A DNA stretch of 54,997 nt from an uncultured Polaribacter sp. (GCA_905480405.1 CAJQQH010000048.1:1-54997), one strand, 5' to 3'; shown: positions 17,038 through 25,519, counted from the stretch's first letter. Translations and numbers: made by a program. The notes: generated by a model not told the origin, from the letters alone.

Positions 17038-17705
17038 ATAACCTTTGGTTTTTTGAAAATGTAAATTTGTTCAATATTTTATGTCCTCATAAATTTAAAG
17101 AATACAAAAAATGCCATTCTTTTGACGTATATAAAAAGAGTGATTATATTTATTTTGAAGAAGATGCTGCTAATAAAATATTTCTAATTGAAAAAGGAAA
17201 AATAAAATTAGGATATTATAATGAAGATGGAACTGAAGTTGTTAAAGCTATTCTTACAAAGGGTGAATTGTTTGGAGAGAAAGCCATTTTAGGAGAAGAA
17301 ATAAGGAATGAGTTTGCACAATCGTTAGATAAATTAACTTCAATTTGTCCTATTAATGTAGATACTATGCACGATTTAATGCAGGAAAATAAAACCTTCA
17401 GTTTAAAAATTTATAAATTCTTAGGATTGCGATTTAAAAAATTGGAAAGAAGATTACAGCTAATTTTATTTAAAGATACTAGAACTCGTTTTTTAGAATT
17501 TATGAAAGAACTGTGTGAAGAATTTGGTTATGATTGTGAGAAATCTGGAGATAAAGTAATTCAACATCCTTACACGCAAAAAGACATAGCCTCCTTAATA
17601 GGAACCTCTAGATCTAATTTAAATGTACTAATGAACGAATTAAAAGAAGAAAATATTATCAATTTTAATAGAAAAGAAATAAGATTACTTCATAAAATAG
17701 CTTAA
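17034..17705 (+). CDS. Crp/Fnr family transcriptional regulator
   Basis: 223 residues. The cyclic-nucleotide-binding-like beta-roll covers about residues 25-120 (IFLIEKGKIKLGYYNEDGTE; LTKGELFGEKAILGEE), then the long dimer helix and a C-terminal winged HTH (YTQKDIASLIGTSRSNLNVL, about 182-201). The beta-roll lacks the Arg-Ser/Thr phosphate-binding pair of E. coli Crp (the region reads GELFGEKAILGEEIRNEFAQ), and no Fnr-type cysteine cluster is present, so the signal is unknown. A lipoprotein gene starts 76 nt downstream on the same strand and is a likely target or partner. The ATG overlaps the TGA of an upstream decayed frame. Confidence 0.9.
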   Translation: MNNLWFFENVNLFNILCPHKFKEYKKCHSFDVYKKSDYIYFEEDAANKIFLIEKGKIKLGYYNEDGTEVVKAILTKGELFGEKAILGEEIRNEFAQSLDKLTSICPINVDTMHDLMQENKTFSLKIYKFLGLRFKKLERRLQLILFKDTRTRFLEFMKELCEEFGYDCEKSGDKVIQHPYTQKDIASLIGTSRSNLNVLMNELKEENIINFNRKEIRLLHKIA

Positions 17706-17743
17706 GTGTTCGCTAGCTAACATTTAAATATCTAATTATAAAA

Positions 17744-17751
17744 TAACTTTG
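17744..17751 (+). promoter_or_regulatory. TAnnTTTG element before the duplicated-domain lipoprotein
   Basis: TAACTTTG lies 31 nt before ATG 17782. No clear -33 element, so the lipoprotein may depend on an activator, possibly the Crp-type protein encoded upstream. Confidence 0.4.
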
Positions 17752-17781
17752 TCATCAACATTAACTATAAATAATAATAAG

Positions 17782-18678
17782 ATGAAAAAAGTTTTAAGAT
17801 TAGCATATCTATTAGTTGCAATTGTATTTTTTGCTGCTTGTAACGACAATGAAGAAAACACACTAACAACAGGAGAATTAACACTTAATTTAGAAGGATT
17901 AGAAGAATTAGGTTCTAATTTCGTTTATGAAGGCTGGTTAATTGTAGATGGAAACCCAGTAAGTACAGGTACATTTACAAGTGTAGTTTTTCCACAAAGT
18001 TTTACTGCAGATTTAGAAGAGTTACAAAGTGCAACAAAATTTGTACTTTCAATAGAACCTGCAGTAGATAGTGATCCTGCACCAGCAGCTACTAAAATTT
18101 TAGCAGGTGATTTTTCTGGAAATTCTGCAAATGTAAATTCAGACAACATTGTTTTAACAAGTGGAAATTCAATTTCATCTTTAGGTGATTCTTGGGGTAA
18201 ATATATTTTAGCGACACCAACAGATTCTGATGATACAAACGAAGCTAGTGGAATTTGGTTTTTAGATAATTCTAGTTCTCCAACAGTTGCTGGTTTAGGT
18301 TTACCAACATTAGCAGATGGATGGAAATATGAGGGTTGGGTTGTATTAAATGGTACACCTGTTAGTACAGGAACGTTTACTGGTGTTGATAGCGCAGATG
18401 ATAACGCATCAACTTCACCTTATAAAGGAACTACAAGTGATGGTCCTGGTTTTCCTGGAGAGGATTATTTAATAGGATCTGCAGCTGGTGTAGATTTTCC
18501 TACTGATTTAAAAGGAGCTACAGTTGTTATTTCTGTAGAACCAAGTCCTGATAACAGTACTGATCCATTTACATTAAAACCTTTAGCTCATGAAATTTCT
18601 GCAACTGCAATGAATCATACCGTTATAAATATGGGTATTGGACCCAAAGTTATTCTATCTGGTAGTGTTTCTAGATAG
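17782..18678 (+). CDS. Lipoprotein with two RskA-C-like repeats
   Basis: 298 residues from ATG 17782 (KKVLRLAYLLVAIVFFAAC lipobox, so lipid-anchored). Two homologous domains follow, each opening with YEGW and a PVSTGTFT motif: residues ~45-140 (YEGWLIVDGNPVSTGTFT ... LSIEPAVDSDPAP) and ~185-285 (YEGWVVLNGTPVSTGTFTG ... VISVEPSPDNSTDP). The pattern of a W-x-V-x-x-G-x-P strand and a closing EP motif resembles the C-terminal extracytoplasmic domain of anti-sigma-K (RskA) proteins, but here there is no cytoplasmic sigma-binding part. An upstream in-frame ATG at 17749 would place residues before the signal peptide and overlap the TAnnTTTG element, so it was rejected. Function unknown. A Crp-type regulator lies upstream. 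Confidence 0.75.
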   Translation: MKKVLRLAYLLVAIVFFAACNDNEENTLTTGELTLNLEGLEELGSNFVYEGWLIVDGNPVSTGTFTSVVFPQSFTADLEELQSATKFVLSIEPAVDSDPAPAATKILAGDFSGNSANVNSDNIVLTSGNSISSLGDSWGKYILATPTDSDDTNEASGIWFLDNSSSPTVAGLGLPTLADGWKYEGWVVLNGTPVSTGTFTGVDSADDNASTSPYKGTTSDGPGFPGEDYLIGSAAGVDFPTDLKGATVVISVEPSPDNSTDPFTLKPLAHEISATAMNHTVINMGIGPKVILSGSVSR

Positions 18679-18699
18679 TATAAAAATAAAAGTATAGAA

Positions 18700-18732
18700 A
18701 AAAAGGAAGCAAATAACTGCTTCCTTTTTTTT
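18700..18732 (+). terminator. Terminator of the lipoprotein gene
   Basis: AAAAAGGAAGC (18700-18710) pairs with GCTTCCTTTTT (18719-18729), followed by more T. Confidence 0.85.
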
Positions 18733-18740
18733 GCATATAA

Positions 18741-18781
18741 ATAAAAATGCTCAAATTAGTAGTTAAACTAATATTGAGCAT
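18741..18781 (-). terminator. Terminator of the minus-strand small secreted protein gene
   Basis: ATGCTCAA (18747-18754) pairs with TTGAGCAT (18774-18781), with inner TTAGT/ACTAA. The A-rich stretch before it is the U-tract on the minus strand. Confidence 0.75.
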
Positions 18782-18799
18782 CAACTAACCAACCAGTTG

Positions 18800-19147
18800 T
18801 TATTTTTTATTTATTTTAACAGGTATGATATAAATTTTACCTTTTTTAATTCCTTTTACATTTATTTTTTTATAGTTTAATTTATTTTTCACATATGAAT
18901 TAAACTCATTTACTTTAGATTTAACATTCACAACAACAATTTCATTTTTACTATTAATCATAAATGAAACTTCTGCTGACGTAGTAGATGTATCAAACTC
19001 GATATTTAAATTATTTCCTAACATGGAAACAACTTCTGTTCTCATTTGTTTAGTAATTTTAGAAGGAGATTTTTCTGTTGCTGTTGTAGAAAAAGTTGTT
19101 GCTAAACTAATAGCTAAAATTGCGATAATTGTTTTTAAGTTTTTCAT
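18800..19147 (-). CDS. Small secreted protein, TonB-C-like fold suspected
   Basis: 115 residues. A signal peptide (KTIIAILAISLATTFS) leads to a ~90-residue mature protein. The segment VSFMINSKNEIVVVNVKSKV followed by YVKNKLNYKKINV has the strand-strand-helix pattern seen in the C-terminal domain of TonB-like energy transducers, but the transmembrane and Pro-rich parts are missing, so it is a free periplasmic or surface protein. Short proteins of this kind are common in Flavobacteriaceae. The gene stands alone, with its own terminator. The Lys-rich C-terminus is basic. Function unknown. Confidence 0.65.
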   Translation of the reverse strand: MKNLKTIIAILAISLATTFSTTATEKSPSKITKQMRTEVVSMLGNNLNIEFDTSTTSAEVSFMINSKNEIVVVNVKSKVNEFNSYVKNKLNYKKINVKGIKKGKIYIIPVKINKK

Positions 19148-19290
19148 AATAAGTATATTAAGTTTAAATTGTATATCTATAAGACTACTAAAACTTAAAA
19201 AGGTTTCAGTAGAAAATACACTTTAATATATTATTAACAGTATTTAACTTTAATTAAGAAATTCTTTAAAAAGAAAAGTAAGCTAGCGTA

Positions 19291-21495
19291 TTATTTAGCT
19301 CGTTTTACTAATTCTAAGTTTTTTACAGAAGTTTTAGTAGTGAAAATTCCGTAATTAATAGTAACATTTTTTTTATCAATTTTATCGATTGTACCAACAG
19401 AATTAGAGTCAATAATTCTTACCTGATCGTTTACTTTATAAATGTATTCAGCTTTTTCTTTTGCTATTTTTATAGCTTCAATTTTTTTAACCTTTCTAAC
19501 TTCTACAACTTTTTGTAAAACCTCTTTCTCAACTTTTTTAATAATTTCTTGTTGTTTTTTTTCTACAACTTTAGCTTTCTGTTTTTGGGCTTTTGTCTTA
19601 GGTTTTTCAGGTTTTTTCTTTAAGTATTTTACTTTTTCTTCAACAACCCATTTATTAAAACTTGAATTTAATTCTTTTTTATTATTAGTTTGAAAGTATT
19701 TATTAAGGAATTCATTAATTTTTCTCCCTAAAGAAAGCATCTTTAAATTACTGTCGTATAATTCTTGAAAACCAGAAAGCTTATCTTGAACTCGTTGTTC
19801 TTTTTCTTGTAAATTATCTAAATGTTCTTGTCCTTGGTTTTTTTGTTGTTCTAAACTATCAGAGTTTTTTTGTAACCTATTTCTTTCTTTCTGTAATTTA
19901 GAAATGGTTTTATCTAAACGTACTTTTTCTGTTTCTACTCTCTTTTTTGCTCTATTAATTAAACTAAAAGGTATTCCGTTTTTTTGAGCTACTTCAAACG
20001 TAAAAGAACTACCAGCTTGCCCAATAAACAATCTATATAAAGGTTCTAAAGAACGTTCATCAAATTGCATATTAGCATTTGTAACATTATCTAACTCGTT
20101 TGCTAATACTTTTAGGTTGGAGTAGTGGGTTGTAATAATACCGAAAGCCTTTTTGTTGTAAAATTCTTCTAAAAAAATTTCAGCTAAAGCACCTCCTAGT
20201 TCTGGATCTGAACCTGTTCCAAATTCATCAATTAAAAACAAGGTACTTTCATTACATTTTCGTAAAAAATAACGCATATTTTTTAAGCGATAACTATAAG
20301 TACTTAATTGATTTTCTATTGATTGATTGTCTCCAATATCTGTTAAAACAGTATCAAAAATGTAAGTTTGACTCCTATCATCAACAGGAATTAAAATACC
20401 ACTTTGCAACATTACTTGTAGTAAACCTATTGTTTTTAAAGTAATACTCTTTCCACCAGCATTGGGGCCAGAAATAACAATTATTTGTTGTTTCTCATTT
20501 AACTCTATACTTTGTGAAACTATATGTTTTTTTTGTTCCTTATTTTTTTTCCATAAAATGGGGTGATAGGCATTCTTAAAAAAAATCTTCTTCTCTTTAG
20601 ATATTTTTGGCAAAACGGCATTTATCTCTTGGGCGTATTTTGCTTTTGCACCAACAGTATCTATATGGATTAAAAAAGTAATGTATTCTTCAATTAACAA
20701 AACAGAAGGACGAATAGTTTCTGCAAGAGCACGTAAAATTTTTACAATTTCTTGTTTTTCTTCATACACTAGATTTTGATATTCTCTACTGTAAGAAAGT
20801 GTTGCTTGTGGTGCTATATATACGATATTACCAGATTTAGAAGAACCTAACAAACTACCTGAAACTTTTCTTCTATGCATTGCCGAAACAGCTAACACAC
20901 GTTGGTTATCTACTACAGTTTCTTTAATATCATCTAAATGACCAGCACCACTTGCTTTGGTTAATGCACTTGTAAAACTAGCTCCAATTTTACCACGAAC
21001 ATTATTAATATCTTTTCTTATTTGTTTTAAAACTGTTGAAGCATTATTTTTAACTTCACCAGAAATATCTATAATTTTTTTAATCTCATCATCTACAAAA
21101 GTTGTAAACTCTATCTCTTGAGAAAGTTCGAAAAATGTTGGAAACTGAATTTTAAATTTCTTGAAAAATTTAATTAATTCATTTACCGTTAATGATGTTG
21201 TTGCAATCTTTAAAAAAGCATCAGTTTCTATAAAACTGTTTTCTATTGCTAAACGTTTTACACTTTCAATAATATTATCAAATCCATGATTTGGAACTCT
21301 GTTTTCACTTTCAAAAGAGGTTAGATATTCATCAACTAAATGAAGTTCTTTAAATAAGTTTTGTTTTTTATCTATTGGTGATATTTCAAAAACTTTTTCT
21401 TTACCTAAACCAGAAATACAATGTTCTGATACGTGTTGTAAAACCGTAGAAAATTCTAAATCTTGTAATGTTTTTTCTGAGATGTTTTTAGCCAA
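19291..21495 (-). CDS. mutS2: MutS2-type ATPase without Smr domain
   Basis: 734 residues from the TTG codon at 21495-21493, which gives the family N-terminus ISEKTLQDLEFSTVLQHVSE. A longer frame reaches 21612 but would overlap both the divergent ung gene and the promoter. Core domain and lever helices come first, then the ATPase: Walker A GPNAGGKS, Walker B DEFGTGSDP, and the conserved TTHYSNLK. A Lys/Gln/Glu-rich coiled coil follows (~500-640), and a small beta-domain ends the protein (YKVNDQVRIIDSNSVGTIDK). The C-terminal Smr nuclease domain of Bacillus MutS2 is absent, as in other flavobacterial homologues that I recall. MutS2 suppresses recombination and rescues collided ribosomes in other bacteria. 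Confidence 0.9.
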   Translation of the reverse strand: MAKNISEKTLQDLEFSTVLQHVSEHCISGLGKEKVFEISPIDKKQNLFKELHLVDEYLTSFESENRVPNHGFDNIIESVKRLAIENSFIETDAFLKIATTSLTVNELIKFFKKFKIQFPTFFELSQEIEFTTFVDDEIKKIIDISGEVKNNASTVLKQIRKDINNVRGKIGASFTSALTKASGAGHLDDIKETVVDNQRVLAVSAMHRRKVSGSLLGSSKSGNIVYIAPQATLSYSREYQNLVYEEKQEIVKILRALAETIRPSVLLIEEYITFLIHIDTVGAKAKYAQEINAVLPKISKEKKIFFKNAYHPILWKKNKEQKKHIVSQSIELNEKQQIIVISGPNAGGKSITLKTIGLLQVMLQSGILIPVDDRSQTYIFDTVLTDIGDNQSIENQLSTYSYRLKNMRYFLRKCNESTLFLIDEFGTGSDPELGGALAEIFLEEFYNKKAFGIITTHYSNLKVLANELDNVTNANMQFDERSLEPLYRLFIGQAGSSFTFEVAQKNGIPFSLINRAKKRVETEKVRLDKTISKLQKERNRLQKNSDSLEQQKNQGQEHLDNLQEKEQRVQDKLSGFQELYDSNLKMLSLGRKINEFLNKYFQTNNKKELNSSFNKWVVEEKVKYLKKKPEKPKTKAQKQKAKVVEKKQQEIIKKVEKEVLQKVVEVRKVKKIEAIKIAKEKAEYIYKVNDQVRIIDSNSVGTIDKIDKKNVTINYGIFTTKTSVKNLELVKRAK

Positions 21496-21500
21496 AATAT

Positions 21501-21525
21501 TATCTTTGAAATTGCTACAAAAATA
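21501..21525. promoter_or_regulatory. Overlapping divergent promoters of ung and mutS2
   Basis: TATCTTTG (21501-21508, plus strand) for ung and TATTTTTG on the minus strand (21525-21518) for mutS2; both match TAnnTTTG. They leave leaders of roughly 18 and 16 nt and support the TTG start of mutS2. Confidence 0.55.
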
Positions 21526-21532
21526 ACAAACT

Positions 21533-22195
21533 ATGCAAGTAAAAATAGCCGATAGTTGGAAAAATATTTTACAAATTGAATTTGATAAAATATATTTTAA
21601 AGAATTAATCAATTTTGTGAATTTTGAATATAAAAATCATAATTGTTTTCCTAAAGAGTCCGATATTTTTGCCGCTTTTGATTTTTGTTCTTTTAATGAT
21701 TTGAAAGTAGTAATAATTGGTCAAGATCCATATCATGACGAAAATCAAGCAAACGGTTTATGTTTTTCTGTTAAAGACAACATTGCCTTTCCACCATCTT
21801 TAAAAAATATCTTTAAAGAGTATGCTACCGATTTAAATAAAGAAATTCCACAAAGTGGAAATTTAGAAAAATGGGCTAAACAAGGTGTTTTATTACTAAA
21901 TGCAACTTTAACAGTAAGAGCCCATAAAGCTGGTAGTCATCAAAAAAAAGGATGGGAAATTTTTACAGACTCAGTCATTAAGCAAATTTCTGATGAAAAA
22001 GAAAATGTAGTTTTCTTACTTTGGGGTAAATTTGCAGAAAGTAAATCAAAATTAATCAATCTAAATAAGCATAAAATATTTATAGCACCACATCCTTCTC
22101 CTTTAGGTGCTTGGAGAGGTTGGTATGGAAGTAAGCATTTTTCTAAAACAAATGAATTTTTAGAAGAGATAGGAGAGAAGCCTATTAAATGGTAA
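21533..22195 (+). CDS. ung: Uracil-DNA glycosylase, family 1
   Basis: 220 residues. Water-activating motif GQDPYHDENQANG (Asp in GQDPYH), the PPSLKNIFKE motif, and the C-terminal HPSPLGAWRG leucine-loop motif are all present. It removes uracil from DNA after cytosine deamination or dUMP incorporation and starts base excision repair. The gene is divergent from mutS2 with 37 nt between start codons, so the two share a promoter region. Length and motifs are normal; cytoplasmic. Confidence 0.97.
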   Translation: MQVKIADSWKNILQIEFDKIYFKELINFVNFEYKNHNCFPKESDIFAAFDFCSFNDLKVVIIGQDPYHDENQANGLCFSVKDNIAFPPSLKNIFKEYATDLNKEIPQSGNLEKWAKQGVLLLNATLTVRAHKAGSHQKKGWEIFTDSVIKQISDEKENVVFLLWGKFAESKSKLINLNKHKIFIAPHPSPLGAWRGWYGSKHFSKTNEFLEEIGEKPIKW

Positions 22196-22253
22196 GGGTA
22201 TTTTTTTCTTAAACAAAAATCACCTATTAAGTATGTTTCAATTTTTATATATG

Positions 22254-22283
22254 TAAAAAAAAATCCGCTTTTTTAAGCGGATT
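22254..22283 (-). terminator. Terminator of the DUF1835 operon
   Basis: AATCCGCTT (22262-22270) pairs with AAGCGGATT (22275-22283), loop TTTT. A ten-A run upstream gives a U-tract on the minus strand. Confidence 0.85.
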
Positions 22284-22314
22284 CATTGAATTTGAAATTA
22301 AGAAACAAGTTAAT

Positions 22315-22452
22315 TTATAATAAATCACCCTGTTTTAATGTTGTTTGGGTTGTTGTGTTATCGGCTAAACCACAAGATGAACTTGTACTTCTACAAGATG
22401 AAAAACAAATGATTCCTAAAATACAAACTACAATAAATGCTGCTTTTTTCAT
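22315..22452 (-). CDS. 45-residue lipoprotein
   Basis: A short gene found on the minus strand: ATG at 22452, TAA at 22317-22315. The peptide is a textbook lipoprotein: KKAAFIVVCILGIICFSSC signal and lipobox, then RSTSSSCGLADNTTTQTT and a short tail ending GDLL. The mature part is only ~26 residues, with a second Cys seven residues after the lipidated one. It follows the PBP2-like gene by 19 nt and comes just before the operon terminator, so it is probably the last gene of the DUF1835 operon. A plus-strand frame over the same DNA (22286-22504) is judged to be its shadow. Function unknown. Confidence 0.75.
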   Translation of the reverse strand: MKKAAFIVVCILGIICFSSCRSTSSSCGLADNTTTQTTLKQGDLL

Positions 22453-22471
22453 TGATACTTTTTTTTATGAT

Positions 22472-23332
22472 TTAAAGGTACATGTTTTTTATGAATTCTC
22501 CTGAGCTTTTCTTCTCTTCGATAACGTTAAATTGTACCATTTTATTTTGAATACGCGTAATTAAATTTTTAGTAATTGGTTTTCCGTCATTCCATTCAGT
22601 AATTTTTAACCATTTCTGAATGTCTTCTAACTGTTGCTCATATCTTTTAGCCAACGTAACGTCAATATTATCAATTTTTTTAAAGTTTTTAGATTCTTCA
22701 TTTATAATATCTAAAACTTTTTTTACTTCATGAAAATTGTTTTCTAAGACTTCATTTCTAACGGCAACTACAAAACAAGGCCAAGGTGTTGGGCAATCAT
22801 CAACTCTTCTAAAAATACCATTGTCTACTAACGGTTTTGTTGTAAAATGTTCCCACATAAAATAATCTGCTTCACCGTTTGTTAAAGCATCTATTCCGCC
22901 TTGTAAATTACCAATAACTTTAAACTTAAGCTTTTTTACGTCCCAACCTTGGTTATAAGCATTTACAATAGCCATTAAATGAGAACCAGAACCAAATCTG
23001 CTAATTGCTATAGTAGCATGTTCTAAGTCTTCAATTTTCTTGAAAGATGATTTTGCACCTACATGAATTCCCCAAATTAAAGGTGTTTTTATATATGTTT
23101 GCAAAATTTTAGAAGGATTACCAGCTGCTATATCTTTTATAATTCCTTCTGTTAAAACAATAGCAATATCTACAGTCCCTTCTCTTAGAGCTTTACACAT
23201 TTGACCTGTGCCACCGGGGTAATCTTGCCAACGTAGGTTGATATTATGTTTGCTGTATTCTTTATTTTTTAAAGTGATGTACCAAGGATAATTAAAATGT
23301 TCTGGAACACCACCAACTTTTAGGTTAGTCAT
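22472..23332 (-). CDS. Cytoplasmic periplasmic-binding-protein-like (PBP2) protein
   Basis: 286 residues with the NMT1/SsuA-type PBP2 layout: LKVGGVPEHFNYPWYITLKN, LRWQDYPGGTGQMCKALREG, VDIAIVLTEGIIKDIAAG, and hinge motifs such as IAISRFGSGSHLMAIVNAY. There is no signal peptide or lipobox, so the protein stays in the cytoplasm. PBP2-fold proteins without export signals are usually enzymes or ligand sensors (MqnA/MqnD in menaquinone synthesis, THI5-type proteins in thiamin synthesis). It lies in a four-gene operon with a nucleoside phosphorylase (start and stop adjacent, no gap), DUF1835 and a mini-lipoprotein. This context suggests nucleoside or menaquinone-like chemistry, but the substrate cannot be read from the sequence. 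Confidence 0.75.
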   Translation of the reverse strand: MTNLKVGGVPEHFNYPWYITLKNKEYSKHNINLRWQDYPGGTGQMCKALREGTVDIAIVLTEGIIKDIAAGNPSKILQTYIKTPLIWGIHVGAKSSFKKIEDLEHATIAISRFGSGSHLMAIVNAYNQGWDVKKLKFKVIGNLQGGIDALTNGEADYFMWEHFTTKPLVDNGIFRRVDDCPTPWPCFVVAVRNEVLENNFHEVKKVLDIINEESKNFKKIDNIDVTLAKRYEQQLEDIQKWLKITEWNDGKPITKNLITRIQNKMVQFNVIEEKKSSGEFIKNMYL

Positions 23333-24202
23333 TTATTCAACTAATTTATCTAGTGTATACTTAATTAAATCTGCAACAATTTTACCTGGGTTTTCACTAA
23401 AAGTACCATTTGCTCTGTTAGCGATTATTGCATTCATAGAAACTGCATTATGACCTAATAGTTTAGATAGACCATAAATTGCAGAAGTTTCCATTTCTAG
23501 ATTGGTAATTCTATTTCCATTAAAATTAAAACTATCAATTTTATTATTTAAATCTGCATCTTGTAAAGTTAATCTTAAAACTCTTCCTTGTGGTCCATAA
23601 AAACCACCAGCAGTTGCAGTAATACCTGTAAATGTTTTTTCTGATGCAATTTTAGCTGCCAATTTTTCTGAATTTGAAACTATTAGAGGATATGTTTTTT
23701 TTGGACTCCAATTTGTATGTTTCACAAATGCATTCTCAATATCTAGATGTGAAATTTCATCAACTTGATAAGAGCGAAGCATACCATTTATATCTAAAGC
23801 GTGTGAACTCAATAAAATAGAATCTATTGGAATGTCTTTTTGTAGAGAACCAGAAGTACCAATTCTAACAATATTTAATTGTGTATGATTTTTATTAATT
23901 TCTCTAGTTTCTAAATTAATATTAACTAGAGCATCTAGCTCATTTATAACAATATCAATATTATCAGGTCCAATTCCTGTAGATATTACAGAAATTCTTT
24001 TATTTTTATAAATACCTGTTGTAGTTTTAAATTCACGTTTTTGAGTTGTAAATTCAATTGAATCAAAATGTTGAGTAACTTTGTTTACTCGATCTTGATC
24101 TCCAACAAAAATAATATTATTAGCAATATGTTCTGGTCTTAAATTTAGATGATAAATACTTCCATCAGGATTTAAGATTAATTCAGATTGTTTTATACCC
24201 AT
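23333..24202 (-). CDS. Nucleoside phosphorylase (PNP/UDP family)
   Basis: 289 residues. Phosphorylase family 1 motifs: VGDQDRVNKV near the N-terminus, STGIGPDNIDIVINEL, RIGTSGSLQ (phosphate-binding region), and NLEMETSAIYGLSKLLGH (the ribose-binding Met-Glu pair). It would split purine or pyrimidine nucleosides, or a related nucleoside, with phosphate. It is larger than E. coli uridine phosphorylase (~253), with extra N-terminal sequence. It sits between DUF1835 and the PBP2-like gene with no intergenic bases on either side, so the three are translated as a unit. Exact substrate unknown. Confidence 0.88.
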   Translation of the reverse strand: MGIKQSELILNPDGSIYHLNLRPEHIANNIIFVGDQDRVNKVTQHFDSIEFTTQKREFKTTTGIYKNKRISVISTGIGPDNIDIVINELDALVNINLETREINKNHTQLNIVRIGTSGSLQKDIPIDSILLSSHALDINGMLRSYQVDEISHLDIENAFVKHTNWSPKKTYPLIVSNSEKLAAKIASEKTFTGITATAGGFYGPQGRVLRLTLQDADLNNKIDSFNFNGNRITNLEMETSAIYGLSKLLGHNAVSMNAIIANRANGTFSENPGKIVADLIKYTLDKLVE

Positions 24203-25147
24203 TTAAGATGTAATTTGTAATAGCTTTTTAGAATCGTTATGATATAAAAAGCTGTATTTTTTAGAGCCTCCAAGATAAGAAATATCATTTCTAATTTGAC
24301 TATAAAAATTAAGTTGATTTTCTAAAACTTGTATTCCTTTTTTAGAGAGTGTAACAGGATTAAACGAAGAAAATAATTGATTCATTTTATCTATTGAATT
24401 CAAGTATTGAATATCTCCAAAGCCAAAAGAATCCTTCTTTTTAATTAATTTATTAACTAATTGTTTTTTAGAAGTAAGTTTATGATCTAAACTTGTTTTT
24501 AAAATGGTGTTTTCAATTGTATTTAATCCGTTTTTAATTGATGGAAAACGTTGTAAATGCAATTCTAAAGCAGTTGTTAAATATTGGAAAGGAGATATAG
24601 GATTAAACTTATAAATCGTTTCTAACCTTAAAGGAGAATCAGAACAATACAATTGCCAAATATAATCTGCATATTCGATATCATCTTGTTTTAATTCAAT
24701 TCTATTATTATAATGTTGATGAATTTGTTCTGAATTTAAATCTGACAAACCAAACATTAAATTAGAACCTTTTAGTTTTCCAGAACAAACTAAAGAAACT
24801 TGATAACCTTTTCTATATCGTTTTAACCAACTAATTACTGCAAGCATATTTATTTGACAAAACAAATCGTGCTCAAACCATAAAACAATTTCTTTTTGAT
24901 TTTTTTGATTACAGAGATTACGATATTCTTTTACCGTATAATCAATAAACTTTTTTTTACTTATTTTATAAGAAGTATTAAAAAAATCAAATCTATTTTT
25001 CCAAAAATCTTCACTACCTACATCCGTAGTTGTTTTACCCTCACAAAGCATTTCTCTCCAGGTAATAAAATCTCCTGAAAAATTTAATTTTTTAAGGTAA
25101 TTAGTAGTTGTATCCCCGTTAGTAATATGTAAAATAGCCTCTTTCAT
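24203..25147 (-). CDS. DUF1835 protein
   Basis: 314 residues, soluble, no signal. It opens with the DUF1835 signature (ILHITNGDTTTNYLKKLNFS, then ITWREMLCEG) and has an internal LWFEHDLFCQINMLAVISWL motif with E-H-D residues typical of the family. The C-terminal ~100 residues are helical and Lys-rich (KKQLVNKLIKKKDSFGFGDI). Function is unknown; an enzyme acting on phosphate esters has been suspected for such folds, but I know of no proof. First gene of the tight minus-strand operon with nucleoside phosphorylase, PBP2 and a short lipoprotein. Confidence 0.8.
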   Translation of the reverse strand: MKEAILHITNGDTTTNYLKKLNFSGDFITWREMLCEGKTTTDVGSEDFWKNRFDFFNTSYKISKKKFIDYTVKEYRNLCNQKNQKEIVLWFEHDLFCQINMLAVISWLKRYRKGYQVSLVCSGKLKGSNLMFGLSDLNSEQIHQHYNNRIELKQDDIEYADYIWQLYCSDSPLRLETIYKFNPISPFQYLTTALELHLQRFPSIKNGLNTIENTILKTSLDHKLTSKKQLVNKLIKKKDSFGFGDIQYLNSIDKMNQLFSSFNPVTLSKKGIQVLENQLNFYSQIRNDISYLGGSKKYSFLYHNDSKKLLQITS

Positions 25148-25195
25148 AACTTAAAAATAACGTTCCTTATACTATTTTATTGTGATTGCTAAAAA

Positions 25196-25519
25196 TTAAC
25201 CTCCAACACGTTTAACTTTAAAACCTTTATCTTTTAGCATAGTCATTATTTTATCTCTAAAGTCACCTTGAATAATAATTTTATCATCTTTAAAACTTCC
25301 ACCAACAGAAAGTTTTGTTTTTATTTCTTTGGCAAGCATTTTAAAATCTGAAGTTGCACCAGTATAACCTTCCAAGATTGTTATTGGTTTCCCTTTTCGC
25401 TTTTCATATTTACAAATTATAGGGGCTTCTTGTAACCAAATATTAGATTTTTCTTTTATTGGTTCTGCAGATTCTTTATGTTCTGGAAATAAGTTTTTTA
25501 ATTGATCTTTAAAATCCAT
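25196..25519 (-). CDS. SUI1/eIF1-like translation factor (YciH family)
   Basis: 107 residues. The C-terminal ~80 match the SUI1 fold: CKYEKRKGKPITILEGYTGA, LAKEIKTKLSVGGSFKDDKI, then IQGDFRDKIMTMLKDKGFKV. Eukaryotic eIF1 controls start-codon fidelity; bacterial YciH proteins bind near the 30S P site and affect initiation with non-standard starts, though their need is mild. A short charged N-terminus precedes the domain. The gene is apparently alone: 48 nt from DUF1835, 74 nt to the oxygenase gene, with no hairpin seen. Confidence 0.9.
   Translation of the reverse strand: MDFKDQLKNLFPEHKESAEPIKEKSNIWLQEAPIICKYEKRKGKPITILEGYTGATSDFKMLAKEIKTKLSVGGSFKDDKIIIQGDFRDKIMTMLKDKGFKVKRVGG

Noticed and set aside
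21496..21612. N-terminal extension of MutS2
   Set aside because: Overlaps the divergent ung gene and both promoters; residues do not match the family.
22286..22504. Plus-strand ORF of 72 codons
   Set aside because: Antisense to the 45-residue lipoprotein and its terminator, with no signal or motif of its own.
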